DNA of 10,992 nucleotides. Origin: an uncultured Eubacteriales bacterium. Lineage in GTDB: Bacteria; Bacillota; Clostridia; Oscillospirales; CAG-272. Each line of letters starts with the position of its first letter. The first letter of the stretch is position 1. The notes under the pieces were generated by a model that worked only from the letters and a program-made list of their open reading frames with translations, made no database searches and was not told the DNA's origin. The stretch covers positions 1 to 10,992 of the forward strand of contig USMO01000038.1 of assembly GCA_900555785.1 (NCBI GenBank). Reading direction: 5' to 3'. Shown here piece by piece: positions 5,271 to 10,992 of the stretch. The position numbers were made by a program, and so were the translations under genes.

Positions 5271-5513
5271 TCCTTTTTGGAGGGATTTTTTAGGCTTGCG
5301 GTCCGATTTTTGATGCTTTTGCCGGCGTGCGTGCCGGATGGGGGCAGGCTTGCGCAGGGGAGGTGTTGCGGTTTGGCACTTTTGGTGTCGAATCATGTCG
5401 GATATTGTCAAAGATGCTCGGTTGGTAGCTGGATGTGCTTGATCATATTATACAAATTCGATCTGGCAATTTTGTCTGATTTAAATGAATTATAAAAAAC
5501 TATGAATCCGGTA
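5271..5513. other. Non-coding stretch right of the tRNA-Ser promoter
   Basis: I see no convincing gene here: reading frames lack ribosome binding sites and recognisable motifs. The segment is G/T-rich on the plus strand and separates the minus-strand tRNA promoter from the next plus-strand promoter at 5514. Confidence 0.5.
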
Positions 5514-5542
5514 TTGAATTTTGTCGAAGGGTGTGCTATAAT
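5514..5542 (+). promoter_or_regulatory. Promoter of the small-protein/secreted-protein operon
   Basis: -35 TTGAAT (5514-5519) and consensus -10 TATAAT (5537-5542) are separated by 17 bp, 41 bp before the small ORF start. Confidence 0.7.
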
Positions 5543-5583
5543 GGTATAAAATGTAAATGCAGAATGGATGGAGGATGATTTTT

Positions 5584-5715
5584 ATGGATGCGGCGTGCGA
5601 CGGGCGATTCTTTTATGTGACGCCGAAGCTGATCGTGGTGCTCGATCTTGATGACCCGCTCAGCGTTTCGACCGATTATTCTGATCCGGAGGGTCTGGAA
5701 GGGGAATGGGTCTGA
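5584..5715 (+). CDS. Small acidic protein (43 residues), function unknown
   Basis: The ATG at 5584 follows GGAGG (5570-5574) by nine bases; the in-frame ATG at 5575 is too close to that site. The product begins MDAACDGRFFYVTPKLIVVL and continues with DLDDPLSVSTDYSDPEGLEGEWV. The pattern aromatic-x-x-P-x-L-x-V-V-x-L-D-x-D followed by a Ser/Thr and acidic tail ending in GEW-like residues recalls short uncharacterised proteins of gut Clostridia, which I know only as a sequence pattern. It is acidic, has no signal peptide and one possible short beta strand. It lies 39 bp before the secreted protein gene, behind the same promoter. Confidence 0.6.
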   Translation: MDAACDGRFFYVTPKLIVVLDLDDPLSVSTDYSDPEGLEGEWV

Positions 5716-5754
5716 TTTTGGGACCCGGAAATCTGTTGAGGGGGCATATGAAAT

Positions 5755-6873
5755 ATGAGATTGGTAAAATCACTTAAATTCTGGTGCAGGATTGTTTCGC
5801 TGCTATGCATTTGTTGCCTGTTGTTGTCTTTACCGCTGGTCCCCGTGTCCGGCGATGATGGAACAGAGCCTGTTGTGACCATTGCTTTCCATAATCTCGC
5901 GTTTGCCAATCAGGTCTACATCCTGTATGCAGTCGATGTCGCGAATGCCGGAACGGAGGACGTGAAGCCGTTCATGCAGTTCTGGAAGGCAGAACCGGAC
6001 CTGTCATCAAATCCTGCGCCGGACATCCGGGTGGAGTATTTGGATTACCGCTCGCTGAAAAATGTGGGGGACGGAAAGAAATACTACGTCTTTGTTTATA
6101 CAGACCTGACCGCGCGGCAGATGGCAGATGTGATTTATGCTCGCGCAGGCGTGACGGTTGGGGACAAGACCTACTATAGCGAACTTGACGATTACAGCAT
6201 CTGTGAATACGCCGCCCGTCAGCTTGGAGTTATTCCCGGGTATTCGGCGAGCAGCAATGAGCAGTTAAAAGACATGTTAGTCTCCATGCTCGACTACGGC
6301 ACAAAAGCGCAGCTTTATTTTGACTATCGCACCGACTGCCTGGCGAATGAATTTTACCTGACCTTCGGGGGAGAGAGTTTGGTTCCGACCAATGGTATCG
6401 AGTATAAACTGCAGGATGACGGCATGGTCGTAACCGGTTATGCCGGAACCGAAACGAATATTGTGATTGCTTCAACCGTTGATGGAAAAACGGTCAAGGG
6501 GATTCAGGCAAGCGCTTTTTCCGGCTCGAATATTCAATCTGTCTATATTCCCGGGACGGTCGAAGAAATTGAAAATTTCGCTTTCCTGAATTGCACGTTT
6601 CTGGAGACAGTAGAAATGAGGGAAGGTGTAAAAAGCATTGGAGAAAAAGCCTTTGAGGGGTGCAGTCACTTAAAGAAGGTCATTCTTCCGGTATCGATTG
6701 AAGTTCTTGGGATTTCTCTGTTCCCGGATAATGATGGTATGCAGATTCGGTATAACGGTACGGGCGACCAGCTTGATGCATTGTTGGAACGGTCTCTTAA
6801 TTGGAATACGGTTGGGAAGAAATTTATTTGGCTTTCGGATGGAACAATTCGTGAAGAACAACCGCCTTATTGA
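5755..6873 (+). CDS. Secreted protein with BspA-like leucine-rich repeats
   Basis: A 372-residue exported protein. Residues 1-33 are a signal peptide: basic MRLVKSLK, hydrophobic IVSLLCICCLLLSLPLV and a likely cleavage after VSG. Residues about 36-205 (TIAFHNLAFANQVYILYAVD ... MADVIYARAGV ... MLDYGTKAQLYF) match a domain I know from extracellular Clostridial and Ruminococcus proteins, including ones with dockerins. Residues about 250-323 are LRR_5/BspA-type repeats (AFSGSNIQSVYIPGTVEEIE, AFEGCSHLKKVILP). There is no sortase motif, dockerin or C-terminal membrane anchor, so it is probably released or loosely held at the surface. Roles for such repeats include adhesion and ligand binding; none can be assigned. 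The ATG at 5755 follows GAGGGGG by about ten bases. Codon use and base composition fit the host. Confidence 0.8.
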   Translation: MRLVKSLKFWCRIVSLLCICCLLLSLPLVPVSGDDGTEPVVTIAFHNLAFANQVYILYAVDVANAGTEDVKPFMQFWKAEPDLSSNPAPDIRVEYLDYRSLKNVGDGKKYYVFVYTDLTARQMADVIYARAGVTVGDKTYYSELDDYSICEYAARQLGVIPGYSASSNEQLKDMLVSMLDYGTKAQLYFDYRTDCLANEFYLTFGGESLVPTNGIEYKLQDDGMVVTGYAGTETNIVIASTVDGKTVKGIQASAFSGSNIQSVYIPGTVEEIENFAFLNCTFLETVEMREGVKSIGEKAFEGCSHLKKVILPVSIEVLGISLFPDNDGMQIRYNGTGDQLDALLERSLNWNTVGKKFIWLSDGTIREEQPPY

Positions 6874-6903
6874 TCTTAATTTTTCTTCTACGTCTAAAGA
6901 CGA

Positions 6904-6936
6904 AAACAAAAAGCCCCGCGAGAATCCTCGCGGGGC
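6904..6936 (-). terminator. Terminator of tRNA-Ser(GGA)
   Basis: A perfect 10-bp GC-rich stem (6913-6922 with 6927-6936) is followed on the minus strand by CTTTTTG-type T-runs (6912-6904). It lies eight bases past the tRNA 3' end and may also stop plus-strand transcripts of the secreted-protein gene. Confidence 0.85.
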
Positions 6937-6943
6937 AAATTTG

Positions 6944-7036
6944 TGGCGGAGAGAGAGGGATTCGAACCCTCGGTCGGTTATTAGCCGAACACACGATTTC
7001 CAGTCGTGCGCCTTAGACCAGCTCAGCCATCTCTCC
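6944..7036 (-). tRNA. tRNA-Ser(GGA)
   Basis: On the minus strand it runs from GGAGAGA (7036-7030) to TCTCTCC, G and encoded CCA (6946-6944), 93 nt. The anticodon loop CTGGAAA in the stem CACGA/TCGTG gives anticodon GGA, reading UCC and UCU. The variable arm is long (TCGG CTAATAA CCGA) and the T arm is GAGGG TTCGAAT CCCTC. It is intact and unrelated to the att event at the other tRNA-Ser. Confidence 0.96.
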
Positions 7037-7050
7037 ATGCCGACTTCTTT

Positions 7051-7079
7051 ATTATACTCCTTTTTCCCGCTTTTGTCAA
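7051..7079 (-). promoter_or_regulatory. Promoter of tRNA-Ser(GGA)
   Basis: On the minus strand, perfect -35 TTGACA (7079-7074) and -10 TATAAT (7056-7051) are separated by 17 bp. The -10 lies 14 bp before the tRNA 5' end. Confidence 0.85.
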
Positions 7080-7150
7080 CCCCTTTTCGCAATTTTTTGT
7101 GTCGCTTGCGATTTTTTTGCGTCTTTCTCTTCCTTTTTTTCAAAAACCCC

Positions 7151-7178
7151 TTGACAAATCCGCTTTTTGGTGTATAAT
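7151..7178 (+). promoter_or_regulatory. Promoter of the metal-homeostasis operon
   Basis: Perfect -35 TTGACA (7151-7156) and -10 TATAAT (7173-7178) with a 16-bp spacer. The -10 is overlapped by the palindromic operator at 7177-7197. Confidence 0.85.
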
Positions 7179-7197
7179 ATGAGAATGGTTCTCATAT
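7177..7197. promoter_or_regulatory. Fur-family operator
   Basis: A perfect 9-bp inverted repeat, ATATGAGAA-TGG-TTCTCATAT, overlaps the end of the -10 and the transcription start. It also fits the 7-1-7 Fur-box layout (TGAGAAT-G-GTTCTCA, one mismatch). A bound dimer would block RNA polymerase. As the first gene encodes a Fur-family protein, autorepression is the natural reading. Confidence 0.82.
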
Positions 7198-7237
7198 TTG
7201 GAGACGGAATTTCAAACCGGGAAAAGGGGGTGCGGAT

Positions 7238-7666
7238 ATGGATCGCAAAAGCTACCAGACGGCGGGGCTCCGGCGTTTGGTTTCCTATCTGTCTGCGCAC
7301 CCGGATTGCCAGTTTACCGTGGACGAGCTTTGCCGGGCGGTTAACGGAGATGCGTCTGTCGGGAAGAGCAGTCTTTACCGCCAGCTTTCCGCGCTCTGCG
7401 AGGCAGAGACGGTCCGCAAATTCCGCAACGATGAGCGCGGCTGCTCGGTCTACCAATACATCGGCGGCGCCTGCTCCTGCCGGGATTGCTTTCATGCGAA
7501 GTGCCTGCGCTGCGGTAAGCTGGAGCATCTCGACTGCGGCGACTCGGTGGTTTTTGCGCGCCATCTGATGGCAGAGCACGGCTTTGCAATTGACTGCGGG
7601 CAGTCGGTTCTTTACGGAATCTGCCGCGACTGCATGAAAAAACTGGAGGGAAAACGACTTGGTTGA
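7238..7666 (+). CDS. Fur-family metal-dependent repressor (Zur-like)
   Basis: A 142-residue Fur-superfamily repressor. The N-terminal winged helix spans about residues 1-75 (FTVDELCRAV ... SSLYRQLSALCEAETVRKF). The dimerisation and metal domain follows. Structural zinc pairs are C89-x-x-C92 (KCLRCGKLEHLDC) and C129-x-x-C132 (YGICRDC). Where Zur/Fur proteins usually have a His-rich HHxHxxC stretch, this one reads ACSCRDCFHAKC (C79, C81, C84, H86), so the sensing site is unusually rich in cysteine. ATG 7238 has a GGGGG box 7-12 bases upstream. It is first in the operon behind its probable operator, and its end overlaps the permease start by 8 bp. Zinc is the likeliest metal because of the linked COG0523 GTPases, but this is inference. 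Confidence 0.85.
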   Translation: MDRKSYQTAGLRRLVSYLSAHPDCQFTVDELCRAVNGDASVGKSSLYRQLSALCEAETVRKFRNDERGCSVYQYIGGACSCRDCFHAKCLRCGKLEHLDCGDSVVFARHLMAEHGFAIDCGQSVLYGICRDCMKKLEGKRLG

Positions 7667-8528
7667 TGTAATTCTGGACACCCTGTTGGACACGGTCAAA
7701 CTGTTGCCGTTCCTCTTTCTGACCTATCTTCTCATGGAGTTCCTGGAGCACCATTCCGGCGACCGGCTCGGGCGCTGGCTCGGGAAATCCGGGCGGGTGG
7801 GACCGCTCATCGGCGGCGTGCTCGGTGTGGTTCCGCAATGCGGGTTTTCCGCTGCCGCTGCCGGGCTGTACGCGGGGCGGGTGATTTCGGTCGGAACGCT
7901 TCTGTCGGTCTGGCTGGCAACCTCGGACGAAATGCTGCCGATTCTCATTTCGCGCGGCGCGCCGGTCGGGTTTGTGTTCCGGTTCCTCGGGGTCAAGCTG
8001 CTGTTCGGTATCGCATCCGGATTTGCGGTTGACGGCATTTGCCGGCTGTTTCACAGACCTGCCGAGCCGACACACATTGAGGACATCTGCGAGCGGGAGC
8101 ACTGCCATTGCGAGGATCATTTTGCACTGTCGGCGCTCAGGCATACGCTGAAAATCACGCTGTTTCTGCTGGTTATCAGTTTTGCGCTGAACACGCTGAT
8201 TCATTTTGTCGGTCGGGATGCGATTGCGGGATTGGTGCTGGACCGACCGGTGCTGGGAAATCTGCTCTCCGGCGCGGTCGGTTTGATTCCGAACTGCGCG
8301 TCTTCGGTGGTCCTGACGGAGCTGTACCTGTCCGGCGTTCTCAGCGTCGGCTCGCTGCTGACGGGGCTGCTGGTCAACGCAGGCGTTGGCGTGCTGGTCC
8401 TGTTCCGCAACAATCGCCCGGTGCGCGATTCGGTCCGTGTGGTTGCCATGCTGTTCTGCATCGGGCTGCTTTGCGGAATCCTCACCGACCTGACGCCGCT
8501 TGGCTCCTGGGTCGGTATATCCGGATAA
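7659..8528 (+). CDS. ArsP_2-like putative metal transporter (permease)
   Basis: A 289-residue polytopic membrane protein of the family annotated as putative 10-TM heavy-metal exporter, arsenic efflux or manganese transporter (ArsP_2, PF11449-like). It has two homologous halves: GVVPQCGFSAAAAGLY..ISVGTLL (about 56-82) and GLIPNCASSVVLTELY..LSVGSLL (about 208-234), each with a PxC motif inside a predicted helix (C61, C213). A cytoplasmic or external loop at 131-154 carries HxRPAEPTHIEDICEREHCHCEDH-type ligands (H132, H139, C144, H148, C149, H150, C151, H154), suited to metal binding. The start is TTG 7659 with GGAGGG (7645-7650) eight bases upstream, overlapping the repressor gene and so probably translationally coupled. 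Substrate and direction cannot be read from sequence. Confidence 0.7.
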   Translation: MVDVILDTLLDTVKLLPFLFLTYLLMEFLEHHSGDRLGRWLGKSGRVGPLIGGVLGVVPQCGFSAAAAGLYAGRVISVGTLLSVWLATSDEMLPILISRGAPVGFVFRFLGVKLLFGIASGFAVDGICRLFHRPAEPTHIEDICEREHCHCEDHFALSALRHTLKITLFLLVISFALNTLIHFVGRDAIAGLVLDRPVLGNLLSGAVGLIPNCASSVVLTELYLSGVLSVGSLLTGLLVNAGVGVLVLFRNNRPVRDSVRVVAMLFCIGLLCGILTDLTPLGSWVGISG

Positions 8529-8559
8529 AAATAAAATTTATTTAGAAGAAGGAATGATT

Positions 8560-9807
8560 ATGATGACAAAGATTGACATTTTCTCAGGATTTCTCGGGGC
8601 AGGGAAGACCACGCTGATCAAGAAGCTGATCAAGGAAGCCTATAGCGGCGAGAAGCTGGTGCTGATTGAGAACGAATTCGGTCAAATCGGCATTGACGGC
8701 GGGTTCATGCAGGACGCAGGGATTGAGGTCCGCGAGATGAACAGCGGCTGCATCTGCTGCTCGCTGGTCGGCGATTTCGGCAAGGCGCTGGAAAAGGTGC
8801 TGACCGAATACAAGCCCGACCGCATTCTGATTGAGCCTTCGGGTGTCGGCAAACTCTCCGACATCATTCGCGCGGTGCAGAATGTGGCACCGCAGGGAGC
8901 GGTTCTGAACGGCTTTACAACGGTTGTGGACGTCAACAAATGCAGGATGTATATGAAGAATTTCGGCGAATTCTTCAATGACCAGATCGAGAACGCCGGT
9001 TGTATCGTGCTGTCGCACACAGAGGGCGCGTCCGAGCAGAAAATCAACGAAGCGGTCGCCATGCTGAAGGAGCACAACGCTACGGCGGTCATCGTGACCA
9101 CGCCTTGGAGCCAGCTGGACGGAAAGCAGCTGCTTTCGGCGATGGAGCGCCGCGACACCATCGAGGAGGAGCTGGCACGCCTTGCCGCAACGGCAGGGGA
9201 GGAGCATCATCACCATCATCACCACCATCACGATGATGATGACGAATGCGACGATCCGGAGTGCTCCTGCCACCATCATGACGATGATGAGGAGGACGAA
9301 GACGAACACGAGCATCACCACCATCACCATCACGACGGTGATGACGATGATGACGAATGCGACGATCCGGAGTGCTCCTGCCACCATCATGACGATGACG
9401 ACGAGGACGAAGACGAACACGAGCATCACCATCATCACCACCATCACGACGGTGATGACGATGACGAATGCGACGATCCGGAGTGCTCCTGCCACCATCA
9501 TCACGATCACGACGCAGACGAAGTGTTCGTCAGCTGGGGTGTGGAGACGGCAAAGAAGTTCGGCGAGGACGAGCTGCACGGCATTCTGGAATCCCTTATG
9601 GAGGAGGGCAAATACGGCATCGTTCTGCGCGCCAAGGGCATTGTGGAAGGCACCGACGGCAGATGGATTCACTTCGACTATGTGCCGGGTGAGCCGGATG
9701 TGCGCCACGGAACGGCTGGCGTAACCGGCAGACTGTGCGTCATCGGCTCGCACCTGAACAAAGCGGCGCTTGCCGGGCTGTTCGGCGTGGAGTGGAAGAA
9801 GAAATAA
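8560..9807 (+). CDS. CobW/COG0523 GTPase with three-fold His/Asp/Cys repeat
   Basis: A 415-residue G3E P-loop GTPase, the family of metal-insertion chaperones (CobW, YciC, ZNG1). Walker A GFLGAGKTT is at residues 10-18, the metal-binding CxCC motif GCICCSL at 63-69 (C64, C66, C67) and Walker B ILIEPSG at 89-95. The usual guanine-specificity NKxD is replaced by SHTE (152-155). Residues 216-320 form a His/Asp/Glu-rich insert of three 37-residue repeats, each with CDDPECSCHHH, which could hold several metal ions. A CobW_C-like domain follows (VFVSWGVET to the end). ATG 8560 is chosen because AGAAGAAGGA lies just upstream; in-frame sequence to 8500 overlaps the permease gene. ATG 8563 is also possible. 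It lies 31 bp after the permease gene and 14 bp before the next GTPase gene. Zinc handling is the best guess. Confidence 0.9.
   Translation: MMTKIDIFSGFLGAGKTTLIKKLIKEAYSGEKLVLIENEFGQIGIDGGFMQDAGIEVREMNSGCICCSLVGDFGKALEKVLTEYKPDRILIEPSGVGKLSDIIRAVQNVAPQGAVLNGFTTVVDVNKCRMYMKNFGEFFNDQIENAGCIVLSHTEGASEQKINEAVAMLKEHNATAVIVTTPWSQLDGKQLLSAMERRDTIEEELARLAATAGEEHHHHHHHHHDDDDECDDPECSCHHHDDDEEDEDEHEHHHHHHHDGDDDDDECDDPECSCHHHDDDDEDEDEHEHHHHHHHHDGDDDDECDDPECSCHHHHDHDADEVFVSWGVETAKKFGEDELHGILESLMEEGKYGIVLRAKGIVEGTDGRWIHFDYVPGEPDVRHGTAGVTGRLCVIGSHLNKAALAGLFGVEWKKK
9208..9510 (+). repeat. In-frame 111-bp tandem repeat coding for the metal-binding insert
   Basis: The segment beginning GAATGCGACGATCCGGAG recurs at 9244, 9355 and 9466, exactly 111 bp (37 codons) apart, with nearly identical DNA. 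Each unit has a run of His codons, an Asp/Glu run and the CDDPECSCHHH block. The period is a multiple of three, so copy number could change without breaking the GTPase frame. Confidence 0.9.
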
Positions 9808-9821
9808 CGGGGGATAAGACA

Positions 9822-10769
9822 ATGGCAGCAATGTTACCGGTCTATCTGTTCACGGGCTTTCTGGAGGGTGGCAAAACGCACGTCATTCAGGAATCGATGG
9901 AGGACAAACGGTTCAATTCGGGGGAAAAGACCCTGATTCTGCAATGCGAGGAAGGCATTGACGAGTTCGAGCCGGAAAAATTCTACGGGCAGAACGTCTA
10001 TCTGGAAAAAATCGAGGACGAAAGCGAGATCAACAAGGCGAATCTGACCGCAATCGGCAGAAAGCACAAGCTGGACCGCATCATCATCGAGTACAACGGG
10101 ATGTGGATGCTGCAGCAGCTGTACGAAAACCTGCCGGACAATTGGGGCATCTATCAGGAAATGATGTTTGCCGACGCGAACACCTTTATCAGTTACAGCC
10201 AGAACATGCGCCAGCTGATGGTGGATAAGCTGACCAACGCCGAAATGGTGGTCCTGAGCCGCACGCCTGCGGACATTGACAAGGAGCTGGTCCACAAAAT
10301 CGTGCGCGCGGCATCCCGCCGGGCTGCAATCACATACGATTATCCGGACGGGCATGTGGAGTACGACGACATCGCCGACCCGCTGCCGTTTGACCTGAAT
10401 GCCCCGGTGATTGCGATTGAAGACAACGACTACGCGGTGTTCTATCGTGACCTTTCCGAGGAGATGGACAAATACAACGGCAAGACCGTGAAGTTCAAGG
10501 GGCTTGTGGCGCGCGACCCGAAAATGCCGGCGAACATGGCACTTGCCGGGCGACACGTGATGACCTGCTGCGAGGCAGACATTGCGTATAACCCGCTGGT
10601 TTGCATCTTCGACCAGCCCACCACGCTCAAAACCCGCGATTGGGCAACGCTGACCGGAAAGATTAAGGTGGAAAAGAACAAATTCTACCGCACCGCCGGT
10701 CCGGTGCTCTACGTCACCGCCACCGATTTCGCCACCCCGCCCGTGCAGGAAGTGGCAACCTTCTATTGA
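9822..10769 (+). CDS. P-loop CobW-like protein fused to a YcgQ/DUF1980-type domain
   Basis: A 315-residue protein. Residues 5-190 are a CobW-like P-loop domain with Walker A GFLEGGKT (12-19) and Walker B-like RIIIEYNG (86-93). The CxCC metal motif is missing; LILQCEEG takes the matching place (C42). NKxD is replaced by SRTP (146-149). Residues about 215-305 (YNGKTVKFKGLVARDPKMP ... RHVMTCCEADIA ... WATLTGKI) resemble the C-terminal domain of YcgQ/DUF1980 (TIGR03943) proteins, which normally partner YcgR-type permeases; it has C249, C250 and C261. The ATG at 9822 follows GGGGGA by about eight bases. It ends the operon. Here the permease-partner domain seems joined to a GTPase, suggesting this protein links nucleotide hydrolysis to the permease. 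No signal peptide or membrane segment is seen, so it is probably cytoplasmic. Confidence 0.78.
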   Translation: MAAMLPVYLFTGFLEGGKTHVIQESMEDKRFNSGEKTLILQCEEGIDEFEPEKFYGQNVYLEKIEDESEINKANLTAIGRKHKLDRIIIEYNGMWMLQQLYENLPDNWGIYQEMMFADANTFISYSQNMRQLMVDKLTNAEMVVLSRTPADIDKELVHKIVRAASRRAAITYDYPDGHVEYDDIADPLPFDLNAPVIAIEDNDYAVFYRDLSEEMDKYNGKTVKFKGLVARDPKMPANMALAGRHVMTCCEADIAYNPLVCIFDQPTTLKTRDWATLTGKIKVEKNKFYRTAGPVLYVTATDFATPPVQEVATFY

Positions 10770-10788
10770 GCGGGAAGGAAAGTGAAAA

Positions 10789-10828
10789 CCGCCTTGCCCG
10801 GAGATGGCTCCGGGCAAGGCGGTTTTTT
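10789..10828 (+). terminator. Strong terminator of the metal-homeostasis operon
   Basis: A perfect 15-bp GC-rich stem (10789-10803 with 10808-10822), 4-base loop and six T (10823-10828), 19 bases after the last stop codon. The AAAA before the stem gives it some bidirectional ability. Confidence 0.95.
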
Positions 10829-10893
10829 GTTGTGGGAATGTGCGGGACGGTTGGCAGAATTTTGACTGCTATTTACATCATGCTACTTACTGA

Positions 10894-10952
10894 CCGCCCG
10901 CCCTCATCCGGCGCTAACGCGCCACCTTCCCCCTCGAAGGGGAAGGCTTTTT
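10894..10952. repeat. Hairpin-rich intergenic repeat, dispersed type
   Basis: CCCTCATCCGGCGC is followed by two perfect hairpins: GGCGC-TAAC-GCGCC (10910-10923) and CCTTCCCC-CTCGAA-GGGGAAGG (10925-10946), then CTTTTT. Sequences of this pattern (CCCTCATCCG...CCACCTTCCCC...GGGGAAGG) are familiar dispersed intergenic repeats in gut Clostridia. With a single copy in view, repetition cannot be shown here. The right boundary is unclear. Confidence 0.6.
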
Positions 10953-10992
10953 GCAAGACTTCAATCGTTTCGTTTTCTACGGATGCAAATCT

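Noticed and set aside
5046..5411. 121-codon minus-strand ORF across the tRNA-Ser 5' half
   Set aside because: It spans a tRNA fragment and its promoter, and has no ribosome binding site or known family.
7341..8204. 287-codon minus-strand ORF opposite the repressor and permease genes
   Set aside because: It is an antisense shadow across two well-supported genes, with an Arg/Gln/Pro-rich composition typical of spurious frames in GC-rich DNA.
9208..9510. CRISPR-like regular repeat
   Set aside because: The 111-bp units are contiguous, in frame and coding, with no unique spacers between repeats.
9182..9724. Plus-strand ORF rich in Thr/Ile/Met in the His-repeat region
   Set aside because: It is an out-of-frame reading of the CAT/CAC and GAT/GAC repeats of the CobW gene, with low-complexity composition and no start signal.
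8584..9831. 415-codon minus-strand ORF opposite the CobW gene
   Set aside because: It is an antisense shadow: codon bias of the real gene keeps the opposite frame open, and the Val/Met runs are the complement of His/Asp codons.

Overview
The window looks like chromosomal DNA of a gut-type Clostridia member, probably Oscillospirales/Ruminococcaceae. The clues are Firmicutes-style ribosome binding sites, sigma-A promoters, rho-independent terminators, tRNAs with encoded CCA, an extracellular protein with BspA-like leucine-rich repeats, and a hairpin-rich intergenic repeat of a type common in these genomes. This assignment is inferred from style and protein families, not from a marker gene.

Left half (about 316-5203): a small, partly decayed integrative element of about 4.8 kb sits inside a minus-strand tRNA-Ser(UGA) gene. 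The host gene is cut in its anticodon loop. Its 3' half and native terminator lie at 264-372, and its 5' half and native promoter lie at 5160-5270. The two halves share an 8-bp core (TTTCAAGA) and together make exactly one 89-nt tRNA. The element carries its own complete tRNA-Ser(UGA) at 4945-5033, which differs from the host halves by one base in each half and appears to replace the broken gene. Matching 12-bp-phased ATTAGAA motifs lie just inside both ends, and the reconstructed attP has an inverted GGCAAG repeat around the core. The cargo is an AAA_14/DUF4143 ATPase, a complete tyrosine recombinase, the first ~60 codons of an N6-adenine DNA methyltransferase joined by a deletion to the catalytic domain of a second tyrosine recombinase, and a protein with two excisionase-like HTH domains. 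Several operator-like dyads and repeats lie between the genes.

Middle (5514-7036): a promoter drives a 43-residue acidic small protein and a secreted protein with an N-terminal domain seen in Clostridial extracellular proteins followed by BspA-like repeats. A minus-strand tRNA-Ser(GGA) with its own promoter and terminator follows.

Right half (7151-10828): a compact four-gene metal-homeostasis operon. A sigma-A promoter overlapped by a 9-3-9 palindromic Fur-family operator drives a cysteine-rich Fur/Zur-like repressor, an ArsP_2-like membrane permease, a CobW/COG0523 GTPase with a three-fold 37-residue His/Asp/Cys repeat, and a second P-loop protein that appears fused to a YcgQ/DUF1980-type C-terminal domain. 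A strong terminator closes the operon. The arrangement suggests a self-repressed system that moves a transition metal, most likely zinc, across the membrane and hands it to or from GTP-dependent chaperones. The metal and direction are inferred. A dispersed-repeat-like element ends the window.
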